From Teratosphaeria epicoccoides (taxonomy: Eukaryota; Ascomycota; Dothideomycetes; Mycosphaerellales; Teratosphaeriaceae): a DNA stretch of 64,000 nucleotides. Both the position numbers and the translations under genes were made by a program. The notes under the pieces are model-generated. The model saw only the letters and a list, made by a program, of their open reading frames with translations. It ran no database searches and was not told the DNA's origin. Below, piece after piece: positions 31,690 through 42,646 of this stretch; positions within the stretch are counted from its first letter, which is position 1, and the number at the start of each line of letters is the position of its first letter. Location of the stretch: NCBI GenBank assembly GCA_021401465.1, contig JADDMT010000109.1, forward strand, positions 32,467-96,466, read 5' to 3'.

Positions 31690-33796
31690 AATGATGACAG
31701 TGCGGGAGAGTGATTCAGGGACTAGAGATCGCCATGTCGGGCCCGAGGGGCAGAAACGAGTACGGGCAAGATGGCTTGCTGATGGTGCCATAACAATTAT
31801 CTGAGCAGGACTGGAAAGCGGCAATTCCGAAGCATGCGCACCATCGAGGCCGGAACGTCTGCGACAGTGGATAATCAGGTCCAGACGCTCGCAGCGATCA
31901 GCTGTGAAGAGAGTCTCACGTGCAAGGTATAAGTACATAGTGTTGAGTACGAAGGTAGAGACTTCATGCTCCATGCTTCGCTACCTACAGTCCAAAAGCC
32001 AGCCCTCACTAAACAGCAGACCACTCCTAGAATATCGAGGGTTTACAGACTCCCAGACACACCATACTTGAAGCGTCGAGGCTCAAGAGTCAAGATGGCT
32101 AGCTAAGGACCTGCTGATTTGCACTTTTCTTTGCCATAGACTATCGACCGACGTTGTCGATGAACATTCGCAGAATTTTGCTCTTCTGCAAATGCTAGCA
32201 GACAGCAGACGGCTGTGGTTGGACTCATAGTGGCATGACAAAGCAAGCAAGCCAGCAAGCTAGTTGGAGACGCGGACTATCAGATGTGACGGCGCGTCCC
32301 CCTGAGCGCGGTATTAAGCAAATTCATCCCATCGAAAACTCCGTCTGGAGGGGATGCCTCGCAAAACCGTGCCAACAGACAGCGACGACTGCCGGACAAG
32401 ATAATCATCCACGGAGCCAACATATCTACGGAGCAGGAGGACTATCATTATGACATTTGCAGTGCGCCGGGTCCGACTCCCTGAATAATTCCGGCGAACT
32501 CAAACAGGTCTTCGTATTCGCGTCGCATTGGAGCTTTATCCCTATGGAAGGATCGCAGATACAGCAGTCGTTGTTGCTTTCGCATTTTTCTACGGGGTGT
32601 CAATTGCATGGTTCTCTTCGTGTACGGGCATGAGTGATGGGGGCTGTTGGTACGTACGTCCGGCGCCTTTGCGCTGGTAATCGCACCAGCACATGCAGAG
32701 TGATTTTGGGTTACTGTCGAGTATTAATCAGCGCACGTGGAAAGATGCAGATGATGATGATCGAAGAAGAGACTCACGTCCAAGCTCCCTTGAACGTCAT
32801 CCCAGGACACTACCACATGAATCCGTCAACAACTCCCTCTTTGCAACCTCCCTGCCCTTCCTCTCTCTCGAGCGTTTTGCTTACCCAATCTCCGCAATTA
32901 GTTTGACAGCGATTACGGTGCAAGGATCTGCAATTTCCTGACGTCTAAACATACAACAAAGGTTCGTTAGTCGGCGGATTCGTAGTTCCCTGGTCAGGAA
33001 GACGAAGCACATACAGGTCCACCATCCCAAGGAGGCGTGTAGCCGCAGTATAGACCGACGGACTTCCCTACGTATCCGTCGGCTGGGCTAGCAACAGTGA
33101 AGCTGCTACCGCTGACGAGTAGGAGGAGGGTAGGGAGGAGGGGATGCATGGTTGTATGTAGGTAGCGGTGGTGTGGGTGGCAGCATGTGTGAACAAGTCA
33201 AAGGAGACTCGGATCAGATCATGGCGAAGAGTGTTAGTTTCTTATCTGGTATTCGGACTGCCGACATGAGATATGCCAGGGTGCGGTTTTGGATCGCGAG
33301 TGGCAACGAGAGACATTGCCGCGGCCCGGTCGTCAGATTGCGATTCGAGTCGGGATGTCTTGACGCTTGGTCCGTCAGCCTTGGCGCTGTCTTTGATGTC
33401 TCGCCTTCAACCAACCACTGCGCTCGTCCAGAACGTCCTACCTGAAGCTCTTTCGATCTCTAGATCCTCAGCGACACCACCAGGCAGATTACAAACTTCG
33501 ACACTGTACATTTCGATCGTTTTGTCCCAATCATTTTGCGTGTCCGACACTCCAGCATCATTCCTATAAGGTCCTAGGCTAACACTGGTATACGCTCCGG
33601 GCTCGACATACCTTCTAGAGAGTAGGTCATTACGCGATAGTGTAGCGGTTGCAGCCGCGGAATTGAATGTCAGTCCTGAAGACGTCATGTCTTCTACAGT
33701 CGGTCTTCGTTGAGGTTCACGGGCGCTAGCCTGACACATGAGTTAGAGGGCGGCAGTCAGCTAGGAAGGGAGAATTCGTCCTGCAAATGCCCCTAC

Positions 33797-33970
33797 ATCA
33801 AGCTTGATAAAGTTAGCAAAATACCTCAGAGAGATGTTAAGACTAATTAGCTTCTTTTGAAGTATAGTTGTAATAAAATGTAGTGTGTCAAGCTTTAAGG
33901 GTATCTACTGATGTAGTAAGGCTTCTAGTCAAGCATATAGCAAATTCTAATTGATCAAGATATGCATTGT
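33797..33970. other. AT-rich islet
   Basis: This stretch is visibly richer in A and T (roughly two thirds by eye) and in TA steps than its surroundings, which are near 50 percent GC. It has no open frame of note. The composition resembles remnants of repeat-induced mutation. Confidence 0.5.
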
Positions 33971-34201
33971 CAAAGTGAAGCAGTCTATCGCATGAAGCGG
34001 ACAGACTTTCGGTACCCTAACTTCCAGGTCAGCAGAGCTTTCCGCAATGCGAGCCGCTAGCTTCCGAGGGTCAAGCGCCAATCACTACAATGGGCTTTCC
34101 GACACGTTGGATTTCGAGTCGCAGCATTTCTGATTCATATCGACATCGACACGTGGCTCGGCAGACAGAGGCAGCCACCGAAGGATCTGCAGTCCACCGC
34201 C

Positions 34202-35367
34202 ATGGCGGAGGCATTGGAGGAAGCAGATTCGGGACTCTCAAGAACGCTAAAAGACCTCTTTTCGGGAGCAGTGGGGGGTGTGGCCCAGGTTCTTATAGGT
34301 ATGTGCTCACCGAATGCGTGGAGAGTCAGATGAGGGACAGCAAATGGTGCACTAGCGAATCGTCTTCGCCACTGCTATTGTACAGGCAAAGGAGTTGTCT
34401 TCACAAACGCGCTCCAGAAGGCCCCAGATATCATGGCCTTTCTCGGGGTACGGTCGGTGTGATATTGACTGACTCATTGATAGGTCAACCGTTTGGTGAG
34501 CATATCACAGTCAGTGACCCTGCTTGGGACTAATAGCTTGAAGACATCGTCAAGGTCCGTCTCCAAACCACGAGCAAATACTCCGGAGCACTGGATTGCG
34601 CCTCCCAGATCCTGAAGAACGAGGGCGCGTCGGCGTTCTACAAGGGGACTCTCACTCCTCTGATCGGAATCGGAGCCTGCGTATCCGTGCAATTTGGTGC
34701 ATTCAACTATGCTCGACGCGCCTTTGAGGCACAAAACTCTGCGGAGCGGCAGAAGACCATTGACCTAATAGAGTCAACCCCGCAGCCGCTGTCATACAGC
34801 CAGTATTATGCTGCTGGCGCATTCGCGGGTATCGCAAACACTCTCCTCAGTAGTCCCATCGAGCATATCCGCATCCGACTCCAGACCCAACCACATGGCG
34901 CTGGTCGTTTGTATAATGGTCCTCTCGACTGTATCTCAAAGCTATCCAAATCTCCAAATGTGCCTCTCGGCTTGTACCGCGGAACGTCCGTCACCTGGCT
35001 GAGAGAAGCTCAGGCTTACGGCTTCTGGTTCCTCACGTTCGAGTACTTGATGCAAAACGATGCAAAGCGCAACAATATTGCCAGAAAAGAAATTCCGACT
35101 TGGAAGATTGCGGCTTATGGCGGCATTGCAGGCGAGATGCTCTGGATTGCATCCTACCCATTCGACGTAGTCAAGTCGAAGATGCAATCGGACGGACTGG
35201 GAGAGAAGCAGAGGTACAAGAACATGAGAGATACCTTTTCGCAGACGTGGAGGCAAGAAGGAGCGTTTGGATTCTGGCGGGGTATTGGCCCAACTCTACT
35301 AAGAGCCATGCCGGTCAGCGCGGGCACCTTTGCAACCGTGGAGCTGGTCATGAGACTGATCAGCTAG
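34202..35367 (+). CDS. Mitochondrial carrier, YMC1-like
   Basis: Three exons, 34202-34298, 34484-34495 and 34544-35367, encode 310 aa, the standard carrier size. Introns are 185 and 48 nt. The ATG at 34202 sits in CCGCCATGGCG. The middle exon is only 12 nt and codes for the GQPF part of the first carrier signature. The joined sequence reads GQPFDIVKVRLQT, then SSPIEHIRIRLQTQ in repeat 2 and YPFDVVKSKMQSD in repeat 3, so all three P-x-[DE]-x-x-[KR] motifs are intact. EHIRIRLQTQ in repeat 2 points to the YMC1/YMC2 group (reported to move amino acids or other carboxylates across the inner membrane) rather than to ADP/ATP carriers. Substrate uncertain. Confidence 0.9.
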
Positions 35368-36205
35368 CTCTGCTCTAAAACACTGCTGTTATTGCATAGT
35401 CTAAGCAGTGCCTGCATCCGTCGTGACTGGTTGGTAATTATCGACGGCCCTTGTCCCGCAGAAGCTTCAGCACCTTGCCTTCTCGCCTACAGGGCGCTGA
35501 GACGTGCGAGAGAGCCAATGTCTTGCGAGGTTATACAAAGAGGTTAGAGCTTAAGAGGCAGTGATAGCCTTGGCTTTCGAAGAGATCCATCTGCACGACG
35601 TTGGACCGGTCACAGGGTCCTGCAATCGAGATGTCTGGGCGCAGTCGAACCTCTGGCTTGTAACGCAGCCCGACAGGGGCCAGAAGAATCATGTGCTGAC
35701 AGTCAATGCGAAAGCCCGGCACTCTTATTCGCGTTAAGGACTCAAGCACTGTATAGATCCGCAGCTCAGACGTGTTTGTCACATCCACGTCACTTGTCAT
35801 GCATGCTTTTCTTGGCGACTCACATGTATCTCAACAGGTTTCACAAGCTTCTCTGGTCATGGCTGCTTCAATGGGCCTATAGCACGGTCATTCCGCAACA
35901 GCAACACATCTTGTTAACCTTACTGTGCCCCGGAGAATGGGACAGAGGAAAGAGATGTAATCTGGCCAAGGGCTGGGCAACCGTCACTCCCCGGGCGGGA
36001 CAAACTCAAGCTGGGTGAACCTAGAGCAGAAACGAAATCAAGCAATCTCGGCTCAGACACGTCTCCAGCAATCTCAGCCTCAACGGTATGGCTGTAGAAA
36101 CATGCCAATATGCAGTCAAGTCAAAGAATACCATTTTACGAGAAGATGTCCAACGGTCGCTCAACTTCCTGGAGAGTCCTCTTAAGCAGCTGACTACCTA
36201 CAATC
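35368..36205. other. Intergenic region
   Basis: About 840 bp between the carrier and the glycerophosphodiesterase gene. A minus-strand ATG frame at 35531-35800 (89 aa) is open but matches nothing I recognise, and it is not called. Confidence 0.45.
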
Positions 36206-37573
36206 ATGGCTATGTGTAGTCTCGCCGTTTTCTTGTGTCTACTTCCACTCGGTTTGGCGGCACCATATACGAGCAGCCGGTCTGAACCATCATACCGCCG
36301 TCCAAGTGGGTATCGGAAGCCTCTAAAAGACATTAATGTTCAGCTGGGTCCACGGCCATACTATCTGGTCGACAACATGGATGCTGGCCCTCTTAAAGAA
36401 AAGCTCGAATCATGCAGCGAGGGTCCCTTCAGCACCACGAGTGCATCCATCTCGCATCGTGGCGCTCCACTAATGTTTCCTGAGCATAGCCGCCAAGGGT
36501 ACAAAGCAGCAGCACGTATGGGCGCCGGTATCATGGAATGCGATGTGAGTTTCACTTCCGACCGGCAGCTTGTTTGTCGACACTCGAATTGCGATCTTCA
36601 CTACACCACCGACATCTTGTCCCGCCCGGAGCTCGCACAGAAGTGCACTTCACCTTTCGTCCCCTACAATGACACTACTCGCCGGGCCGCAAGTGCAAAA
36701 TGTTGCACTTCAGACATTACCCTGCAAGAATTCAAGTCGCTGTGTGCCGAGATGGAGGCCACTACTTTCAATGCCATGGCCATCAACGCCACCGACCAGT
36801 ACTTTGGCCGAATTGGTGTCACACCGGATTATCGCACCAATATGTTTGCGTACTCCTGCGCCGAGCCCATGTCATTGGAGAATCAGATCGACGTTGCAAA
36901 TTCTTACGGCCTCAATTTCACAGCCGAAGCAAAGACACCACAGGTTCCAATGCCCTTCCAGGGCAACTACACCCAGCGGGACTTTGCCCAGCAGATCGTT
37001 GACACTTTCAGAAAGAAAAGGATTTTGCCAGACCGCGTTTGGCTGCAGGTAGGTATGCGGGTGGAGGTCACGATTCAAACACACCCGCTGACGCTCATGC
37101 TCTTGTCATAGTCATTCTTGCCGGACGATATCTTTTACTGGCTGCGAACGTCGCCAGACTTTGGGAAGCAAGCAATCTACCTCGACGAGCGAGCAGACAA
37201 AAGTCCAGATGGCTACGAGACAGCAGTCGCTTCTCTTCCTAGTCTCGCTGCACGTGGTGTGAAGATCATCTCGCCCTCCATCTGGCAGCTCATCACTGCA
37301 GATAACGCTACAGGCAAAATTTCGCCGTCCTCGTACGCCATCGCCGCCAATAAAGCCGGTCTTGAGATCGTCACATGGTCATTCGAACGCTCTGGCCCGC
37401 TTGAAACTGGCGGCGGTGGCTATTACTATTCATCCGTTGCCAATTTGGTTCAGAATGATGGTGACGAGTACACTGTGCTTGATGTCATTTTCCAGCAGGT
37501 GAACGCCACAAAAGTGTTTACTGATTGGGCGGCAACCGTGACGTACTACGCGAACTGCTTTGGCATCAAGTAA
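36206..37573 (+). CDS. Secreted glycerophosphodiester phosphodiesterase family protein
   Basis: Two exons, 36206-37048 and 37112-37573, with a 63-nt intron, encode 434 aa. A signal peptide is clear (MAMCSLAVFLCLLPLGLA, cleavage near residues 18-20). The GDPD TIM-barrel signature is present: HRG at 84-86, E93 in FPEHS, E111 and D113 in MECDVSFTSD, and H126 in CRHSNCD. Further cysteines (KCCTSD, SLCAEM) and N-glycosylation sites fit an extracellular enzyme. GDPD enzymes split glycerophosphodiesters into glycerol-3-phosphate and an alcohol, so scavenging of phosphate or headgroups outside the cell is likely. The HD of the usual second catalytic pair reads HS here, which I believe is common in this secreted fungal subgroup. 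Confidence 0.9.
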
Positions 37574-38217
37574 AGGGCGAGCTTGCGGACAACACGGACG
37601 ATGTGCACATATCAAATCACAGGAGATCCAGCCCGGCCAAATCGATTTTAGAGCTCGAATTGTCAACTGTGACTGAGCAGTGATCATACTGCGGTGATCT
37701 CGCGCTGCACGAGCGTTATGGGATATCCTAGTGATCGAGCCGAAGCTGTAGATTTCTGCAGACATTTGAGAGTCCAGTCATGTTCCTCTATGCCACCGCT
37801 CACCCAGCCAGTCAAGCAATGGATAGCAAGTGTCACCAGCCGATAATCAAAACCACTGTGTCAAGGAGCAGTCAAAGTTGTCAACCGCTGGAGTGGCTGA
37901 TGGAAGCGCTGTGGCTCATCGTCCGTGCCACGCCGGGACTGGTACCATGCAGCATGCAGCCACAGGCAAGCCTTGATGGTGCTGCGTATTGGTCAGATTT
38001 CCTGTATTCTCTGCTCAAACAAAGTGATATTGATATGTCGAGGAGGCAGGAGGGTCGTTGGAAGCGTGATGTTCTACTCGCCTGAGAGCTACATGTAATT
38101 TACCATCCGTGCACGCTCATGTCATCGATGCACGTGCGCGACGCGTGCTTGACGCGCTCTAGATTGAAGATGTGTAAGACAATAAATATTGCACCAAATA
38201 GCAGGTATCGTCAAGCC
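37574..38217. other. Intergenic region and UNG promoter
   Basis: About 640 bp. The proximal 80 bp before the UNG start contain the MluI-box-like elements listed separately. No gene is evident. Confidence 0.55.
38141..38159 (+). promoter_or_regulatory. MluI-box-like elements upstream of uracil-DNA glycosylase
   Basis: ACGCGTGCTT (38141-38150) is followed directly by GACGCGCTC (38151-38159), 59 bp before the ATG. Both words recur upstream of the RNR inhibitor gene at 12554 and 12520. ACGCGT is the MBF binding core, and yeast UNG1 is expressed at G1/S, so cell-cycle control is a reasonable inference. Confidence 0.5.
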
Positions 38218-39217
38218 ATGTCTCTCAAACGGCAAGCAGCGGATCTCGCCGCAGATGCTGCGAAGAAGCCAAAGGCTGATGGCTCAATCACGGCATTCTT
38301 TGGACAACCCAAGCCAAGCTCATTGACATCGTCCACAAACCCATCACATCCGCCTTCCTCGCCGACTGCTCCTGCAACAGAGCCTGTAAAGTTCGACAAA
38401 GACGCATGGGTCGCCAAACTCAGCTCTGAGCAAAAGGATCTGCTCAAGCTTGAGATTGAAACTCTGCATGAGAGCTGGCTCGGCGCGTTGAAAGATGAAG
38501 TAGTCGGCAAAGACTTTCTCGACCTCAAGCGGTTCCTCAAGAAAGAGCTCGAGTCTGGCGCCACAGTCTTCCCGCCCGCCGAGGATATCTACAGCTGGTA
38601 AGCATTGACACGTTTTGCACTGCCTTCATGACTTTAACATGCATAGGTCGCGTCACACGCCACTGCCCAACGTCAAAGCAGTCATTCTTGGACAGGATCC
38701 CTACCACAACATCAATCAAGCACACGGTCTCTGCTTCTCGGTCCGACCGCCAACTCCAGCTCCGCCGTCCCTTGTCAACATCTACAAGGCACTGCAGAAA
38801 GACTACCCAGACTTCAAGAAGCCGCCCAAAAATGGTGGCCTTCTAACGCCATGGGCCGATCGTGGTGTCCTGATGCTCAACACCTGCTTGACCGTACGCG
38901 CTCACGAAGCCAACTCACACAGCAAGAAAGGCTGGGAGAAGTTTACGCAGAAGGTCATTGACACAGTCGCCCGCAAGCGCACCAACGGAGTGGTCTTCTT
39001 GGCTTGGGGCAAGCCGGCTCAGGACAGGTGCAGCAAGATTAACGGCCAGAAGCATTTGGTGCTCAAATCTGTTCATCCGAGCCCGCTCTCGGCCGCACGA
39101 GGCTGGTTTGACTGTGGCCACTTCAAGAAGGCAAATGAGTGGCTGGAGACGCGCTATGGAAAGGACGGCGTCATTGACTGGAACCTTGACGTTGCACCAG
39201 AGGATGTCGGCGTGTAA
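38218..39217 (+). CDS. UNG1: Uracil-DNA glycosylase (family 1, UNG)
   Basis: Two exons, 38218-38597 and 38647-39217, with a 49-nt intron that splits Trp127, encode 316 aa. The N-terminus is lysine-rich (KRQAADLAADAAKKPK), a likely nuclear or mitochondrial targeting region. It is followed by SITAFFG, which looks like a PCNA-binding box lacking its first Gln. The catalytic domain starts near 85. The water-activating loop is GQDPYH with D144 and H147; the uracil-specific Asn lies in LMLNTCLT (N206); the DNA-intercalation loop is HPSPLSA with H270. The enzyme removes uracil from DNA to start base-excision repair. All key residues are present. Confidence 0.96.
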
Positions 39218-39441
39218 GCAGCATACTATCATTGGACCTGAAATGGGATAACGGCGTTGGAGATTGCCTGCTGGATCGAGAATGACATTGGTGTAATGTA
39301 AGATTTGGAGACGAGAATGTATGTTACATGCTCGGTAGAGCGCCTATATTGAGCTGTCAGTTTGGCTAGCAAGCAATCGACTCGCCCAGAAATTTTCGCA
39401 CTACAATGCTTCCACGCCTACGCAGCTCCACGATGCATCAA

Positions 39442-39885
39442 TCAATCCGATGAATGCTGATTCGCGAACAATACCTTCCCTCTTGCTTCGCCCACGCCAT
39501 CCTGCCTCAATACCGCACCATCAATCACCTCCATTGAGCTTGCGAAGCCATCAAGTTGCTTTCGTCCCAGTGCGCGGTCTCCGGCCAGCACGTCTTCATC
39601 ATCAAAGATGTCCAACAACGCCGAGCAGCCACTCGTGTGCTGTAAGGAGCTGGCGGTATGTGCGTATCCGCCTGTCCGCGAGTGATTGAGGAAGCCAGTG
39701 ACGACCGCCACTCGGAGGAGTCGCCGAAGCATGTCTGGACGTGAGGACGTGATGTTGGACAGATCTGCGAGGCTGATGGATCCAATGGTCGGTATTGCTT
39801 CGATGATCCTCATGTCTACGAGCTGTCCAGTGATTGGATTTTCTTTGCGGTCATGGTCGGATCTCTGGTGAAATGCGTGAGCCAT
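39442..39885 (-). pseudogene. O-methyltransferase N-terminal fragment
   Basis: A 147-aa frame opens at an ATG (39885) and ends at a stop near 39442. The first 80 residues resemble the winged-helix dimerisation domain of fungal secondary-metabolite O-methyltransferases: MRIIEAIPTIGSISLADLSN, then LRRLLRVAVVTGFLNHS and GGYAHTASS. The SAM-binding Rossmann part, including the GGG motif expected about 100 residues later, is absent here and in the neighbouring frames. Homologues are about 400 aa. It is most likely a truncated remnant; a short stand-alone protein cannot be excluded. Confidence 0.5.
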
Positions 39886-40458
39886 AGTTGTGGACCGATA
39901 AGGCGTTGCTGACTTTGAGCTGGTAGAAGGCTTCTTTCAAGTCTCAATGATCGCCTCGACCTGATTGCTCGTGACAGGTCACAGGTGTCTCCATCGACCA
40001 CAAACACGACGAGCGGGCGGTCAAAGTACCTTATAGCCACAGCCTAGGCAGCCAAACAAATTTATCCTGCATGAAGACCCAAGCGAGTCTGACCTTAGCT
40101 CCGCGAAGTGTCCGAGCCGATCACAGCCAGTGTCCGGGAAGGTTGCATGCAGTCCTGGGAAATATAGCGGACTTAGGGGAGCCATTGTCAACGACGTGGT
40201 GGTGTATTGTGAGAATTTGCCGACGGGGTCATACACGCAACGGCCGAGCGTGATCGTCGGCCGAACAAAAATATCGCGAACTCGTGCACCTGCCACTTGA
40301 CTGAAATTGTTACCGGCGACCTCGGAAAACAAGCCTATATGTACGCAGCGGTGGTGTGTCTCGATGCTGAAACGTTTGTCATTGTCTTTGTATGCATCAA
40401 GTCATAACACGCATCCATGCCATAAGGTCATCCTCAGACACATCTCGCGGCCCAACAT
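39886..40458. other. Intergenic region
   Basis: About 570 bp between the methyltransferase fragment and the small conserved protein. A few non-ATG frames only. No gene recognised. Confidence 0.5.
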
Positions 40459-40726
40459 TCAGTTTGACACCTTGTCAGGGACATTCTTTCCCGTGGCCTT
40501 CTCGAACATGCCCCGAGCTTTATCAGTGATCTTCTCGTTGGTGGACCTCATCTTCTCCGCGTCAACCGGATGACCAGTTGACGTGCCGACCTTCTTCTCG
40601 ATGGCGTCAAGACCTGCACTCATAGTCAGCAGAGTCCAGGATTGTGGTGGCAGATCAGAACACTCTACCTTTGTCGGCATAGTCCTCTTGACCGGCGGCA
40701 CCTGCTTGCTGACCTGGATTGCTCAT
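40459..40726 (-). CDS. Small conserved fungal protein, 70 aa
   Basis: Two exons on the minus strand, 40726-40669 and 40613-40459, flank a 55-nt intron. The product starts MSNPGQQAGAAGQEDYADKG and continues LDAIEKKVGTSTGHP. The charged helical end includes NEKITDKARGMFEKATGK. The gene is found only by splicing: the first exon has 19 codons plus one base. Similar small hydrophilic proteins with an NEKITD...ARGMFEKATGK tail occur widely in Pezizomycotina (recalled, not searched), and their composition resembles stress-induced CsbD-like or LEA-like proteins. Function unknown; a stress role is an inference. There is no signal peptide. Confidence 0.82.
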
Positions 40727-41119
40727 ATTTGCTGTGGTATGGTTTTGGTGAATTGTTTTTAGGTGAAGTGGAATGGGCGTGGTAGGAGAAGAAGCTTAGT
40801 ACCTAGGTAGGCGGGAAACCACTTCTTAAACAACCTGCAAAGCATCAAGCTCTGACGATTGCGTTACCAGTCGTGCGTTGCCGACCTCCGATGTCTTGCA
40901 GTACGGGTAGCAAAACCTGAAACCAAAGAAGTGGATAGCCCCTCGATCCGATCGAAGCCAAACAATGGATCGCATGCTCCACAGACGTCAGCCAAGACAG
41001 CCTCTTGAGAGAGCTCCTCATTGACAGATACCAGGTAGCTCAGTACATGAGAGTGCTCATGGCGGAGGCATGATAGGACAGAAATGGATTCAACAAAGCG
41101 GATGCTTACATCACTAATG
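40727..41119. other. Intergenic region
   Basis: About 390 bp between the small protein's ATG and the transporter's stop, both on the minus strand. It holds the small protein's promoter. Nothing else seen. Confidence 0.5.
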
Positions 41120-42646
41120 CTATCCAGAAGACTGATTGTCAGCACATGACCAACTCGCACCACTTCCCGCGTCATCATGGATAGCAGTGCCGGTGGCATA
41201 TAAACCAATGCCGCATATCGCTGCCCCAATGCCGAAGATCAGGAAATTGATGATTGTGAGAGTGCTCTTCCTCCCATCCCTGAACCATTGTCCATAGTTC
41301 AAGTGAAGCCACAAAATCCCAGCAAGACCGTAGGTAAACCACGAAGCGAACAGTGACGAGATCAATCCAAGCAAGTCATTGAACACCGGAATACTCTCTG
41401 CGATGATCCACGCGATAATCCAGAGCGTAAGGATGATACCAATCCATGAACCAACTGACAGGAATGTCTTCTTCGACATATGTCTGGTTCCTCTGAAAAT
41501 GCGGACATAGATGTACTTTGCTGCAACGTGAGCATAGATGATGCCTGCAATGATGATCTGTGCCTCCGGTCAGCCATGTGTCGATCTGGTAGAACTATTG
41601 GAACTCACAGTTGGCAGTGCGATGCCGTAAGCCACCCTCTTTACAGTCGTTTCGGTGGAGCCTAGAGCTGGCGACGCCACTTCGGAACCAGTGTATCGAT
41701 ACACGACGACGGCGACCACAATATATAAGATGATGTCGCAAGTTTGAAGGAAGAAAAGCGCCTTCGGAAAGTCTCTTGGATCCCTCAGCTCGGAGATGAA
41801 GCTGAAGAAGGCTACATGTCCCGCATAGGCGAATATAATGTTGGTGACGCTCGCGAAGGCCGTTGCAAACTCGACGGTGGCTGTTGCCTGAACCATTGGA
41901 TCTGGCTGCTCAATACCTACGCCAATCATGGTGATCATGACCGCAGCGAAGATCGAGATGAAAGCTGCGAAGTGTTAGGCGCAAGATGCCCAGAACCCAG
42001 TCGTAGAGCGTCGTCACTTACAGCCAATACTCAGATACGAGACTTTCTTCAGCGTCCTGGGCAACGAGAAAAGCAGGAACAGCACAAGGCCAACCACCGA
42101 CCACACAATCGTGCACGTTGCATGCTGCGATATCGCATTCAGCGCAATCGTAAACGTCAACACATGACTCCCCATCGAAAAGATCAAAAAAATCGTCTGC
42201 GCAGCACCCAGAATTTCTCGTCCCCACGGTCCCATCAAGACCTCTCCCACATCTGCCATATTATGTACGAAAGGGTACTTCAGCTTGAACTGATAAAAGA
42301 CGTAGCCGGTGTAAGTCGCGATGATGCCCAGTCCGGCAATGAGGATCACGCCTGGGACTATGCCGATGGTGGCCAGGACGGAGGGTAAAGAGAGGATGCC
42401 CAGGCTGATAGTTTCTGCGACCATGATCATTGCGGCCTGCCACCAGGTCATGGTGCGGTATTGCACTTCTGCGCCCTCCTCGTCGCCAAAAGGGTCTGCT
42501 CTACCCTCATGCTTGCTTGGCCGCCGTCCATTCTGATATGAGTCGGCCTCGGTCTTCTGCTTCTCTAGATCGTTTCGTGCGCCGGCCGCGTTGTCCGTCC
42601 GCAACGCACGGCCGTCCGTGCTGGAGCTCTTGTAGTCTTCTTCCAT
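41120..42646 (-). CDS. Amino-acid transporter, AAAP family (Mtr / N-system type)
   Basis: Three minus-strand exons, 42646-42022, 41964-41609 and 41557-41120, with introns of 57 and 50 nt, encode 472 aa. A hydrophilic N-terminal arm of about 65 residues precedes the first helix; the hallmark TMTWWQAAMIMVAETISLG begins at about residue 65. About eleven hydrophobic spans follow, such as VILIAGLGIIATYTGYVFYQ, ATCTIVWSVVGLVLFLLF and IIIAGIIYAHVAA. This matches Neurospora Mtr-like N amino-acid transport proteins, which take up neutral and aromatic amino acids across the plasma membrane. The intron acceptor of the first intron has a CCTAAC branch site. Substrate not determined. Confidence 0.93.

Larger units (their letters stand above)
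31203..34201. other. Gene-poor interval of 3 kb
   Basis: No complete gene is supported. It contains a 38-bp tandem duplication (31615-31689), a minus-strand coding-like block (33407-33725) and an AT-rich islet (about 33797-33970). The last few hundred bases are the promoter of the mitochondrial carrier. Confidence 0.5.

Noticed and set aside
32461..32500. Sequence resembling a tRNA B box (GGTCCGACTCC)
   Set aside because: No matching A box or cloverleaf arms could be drawn around it. No tRNA gene was found elsewhere in the window.
35531..35800. 89-codon minus-strand ATG frame
   Set aside because: It is moderately protein-like but has no recognised motif, no partner exon and no supporting context, so it was mentioned only under the intergenic entry.
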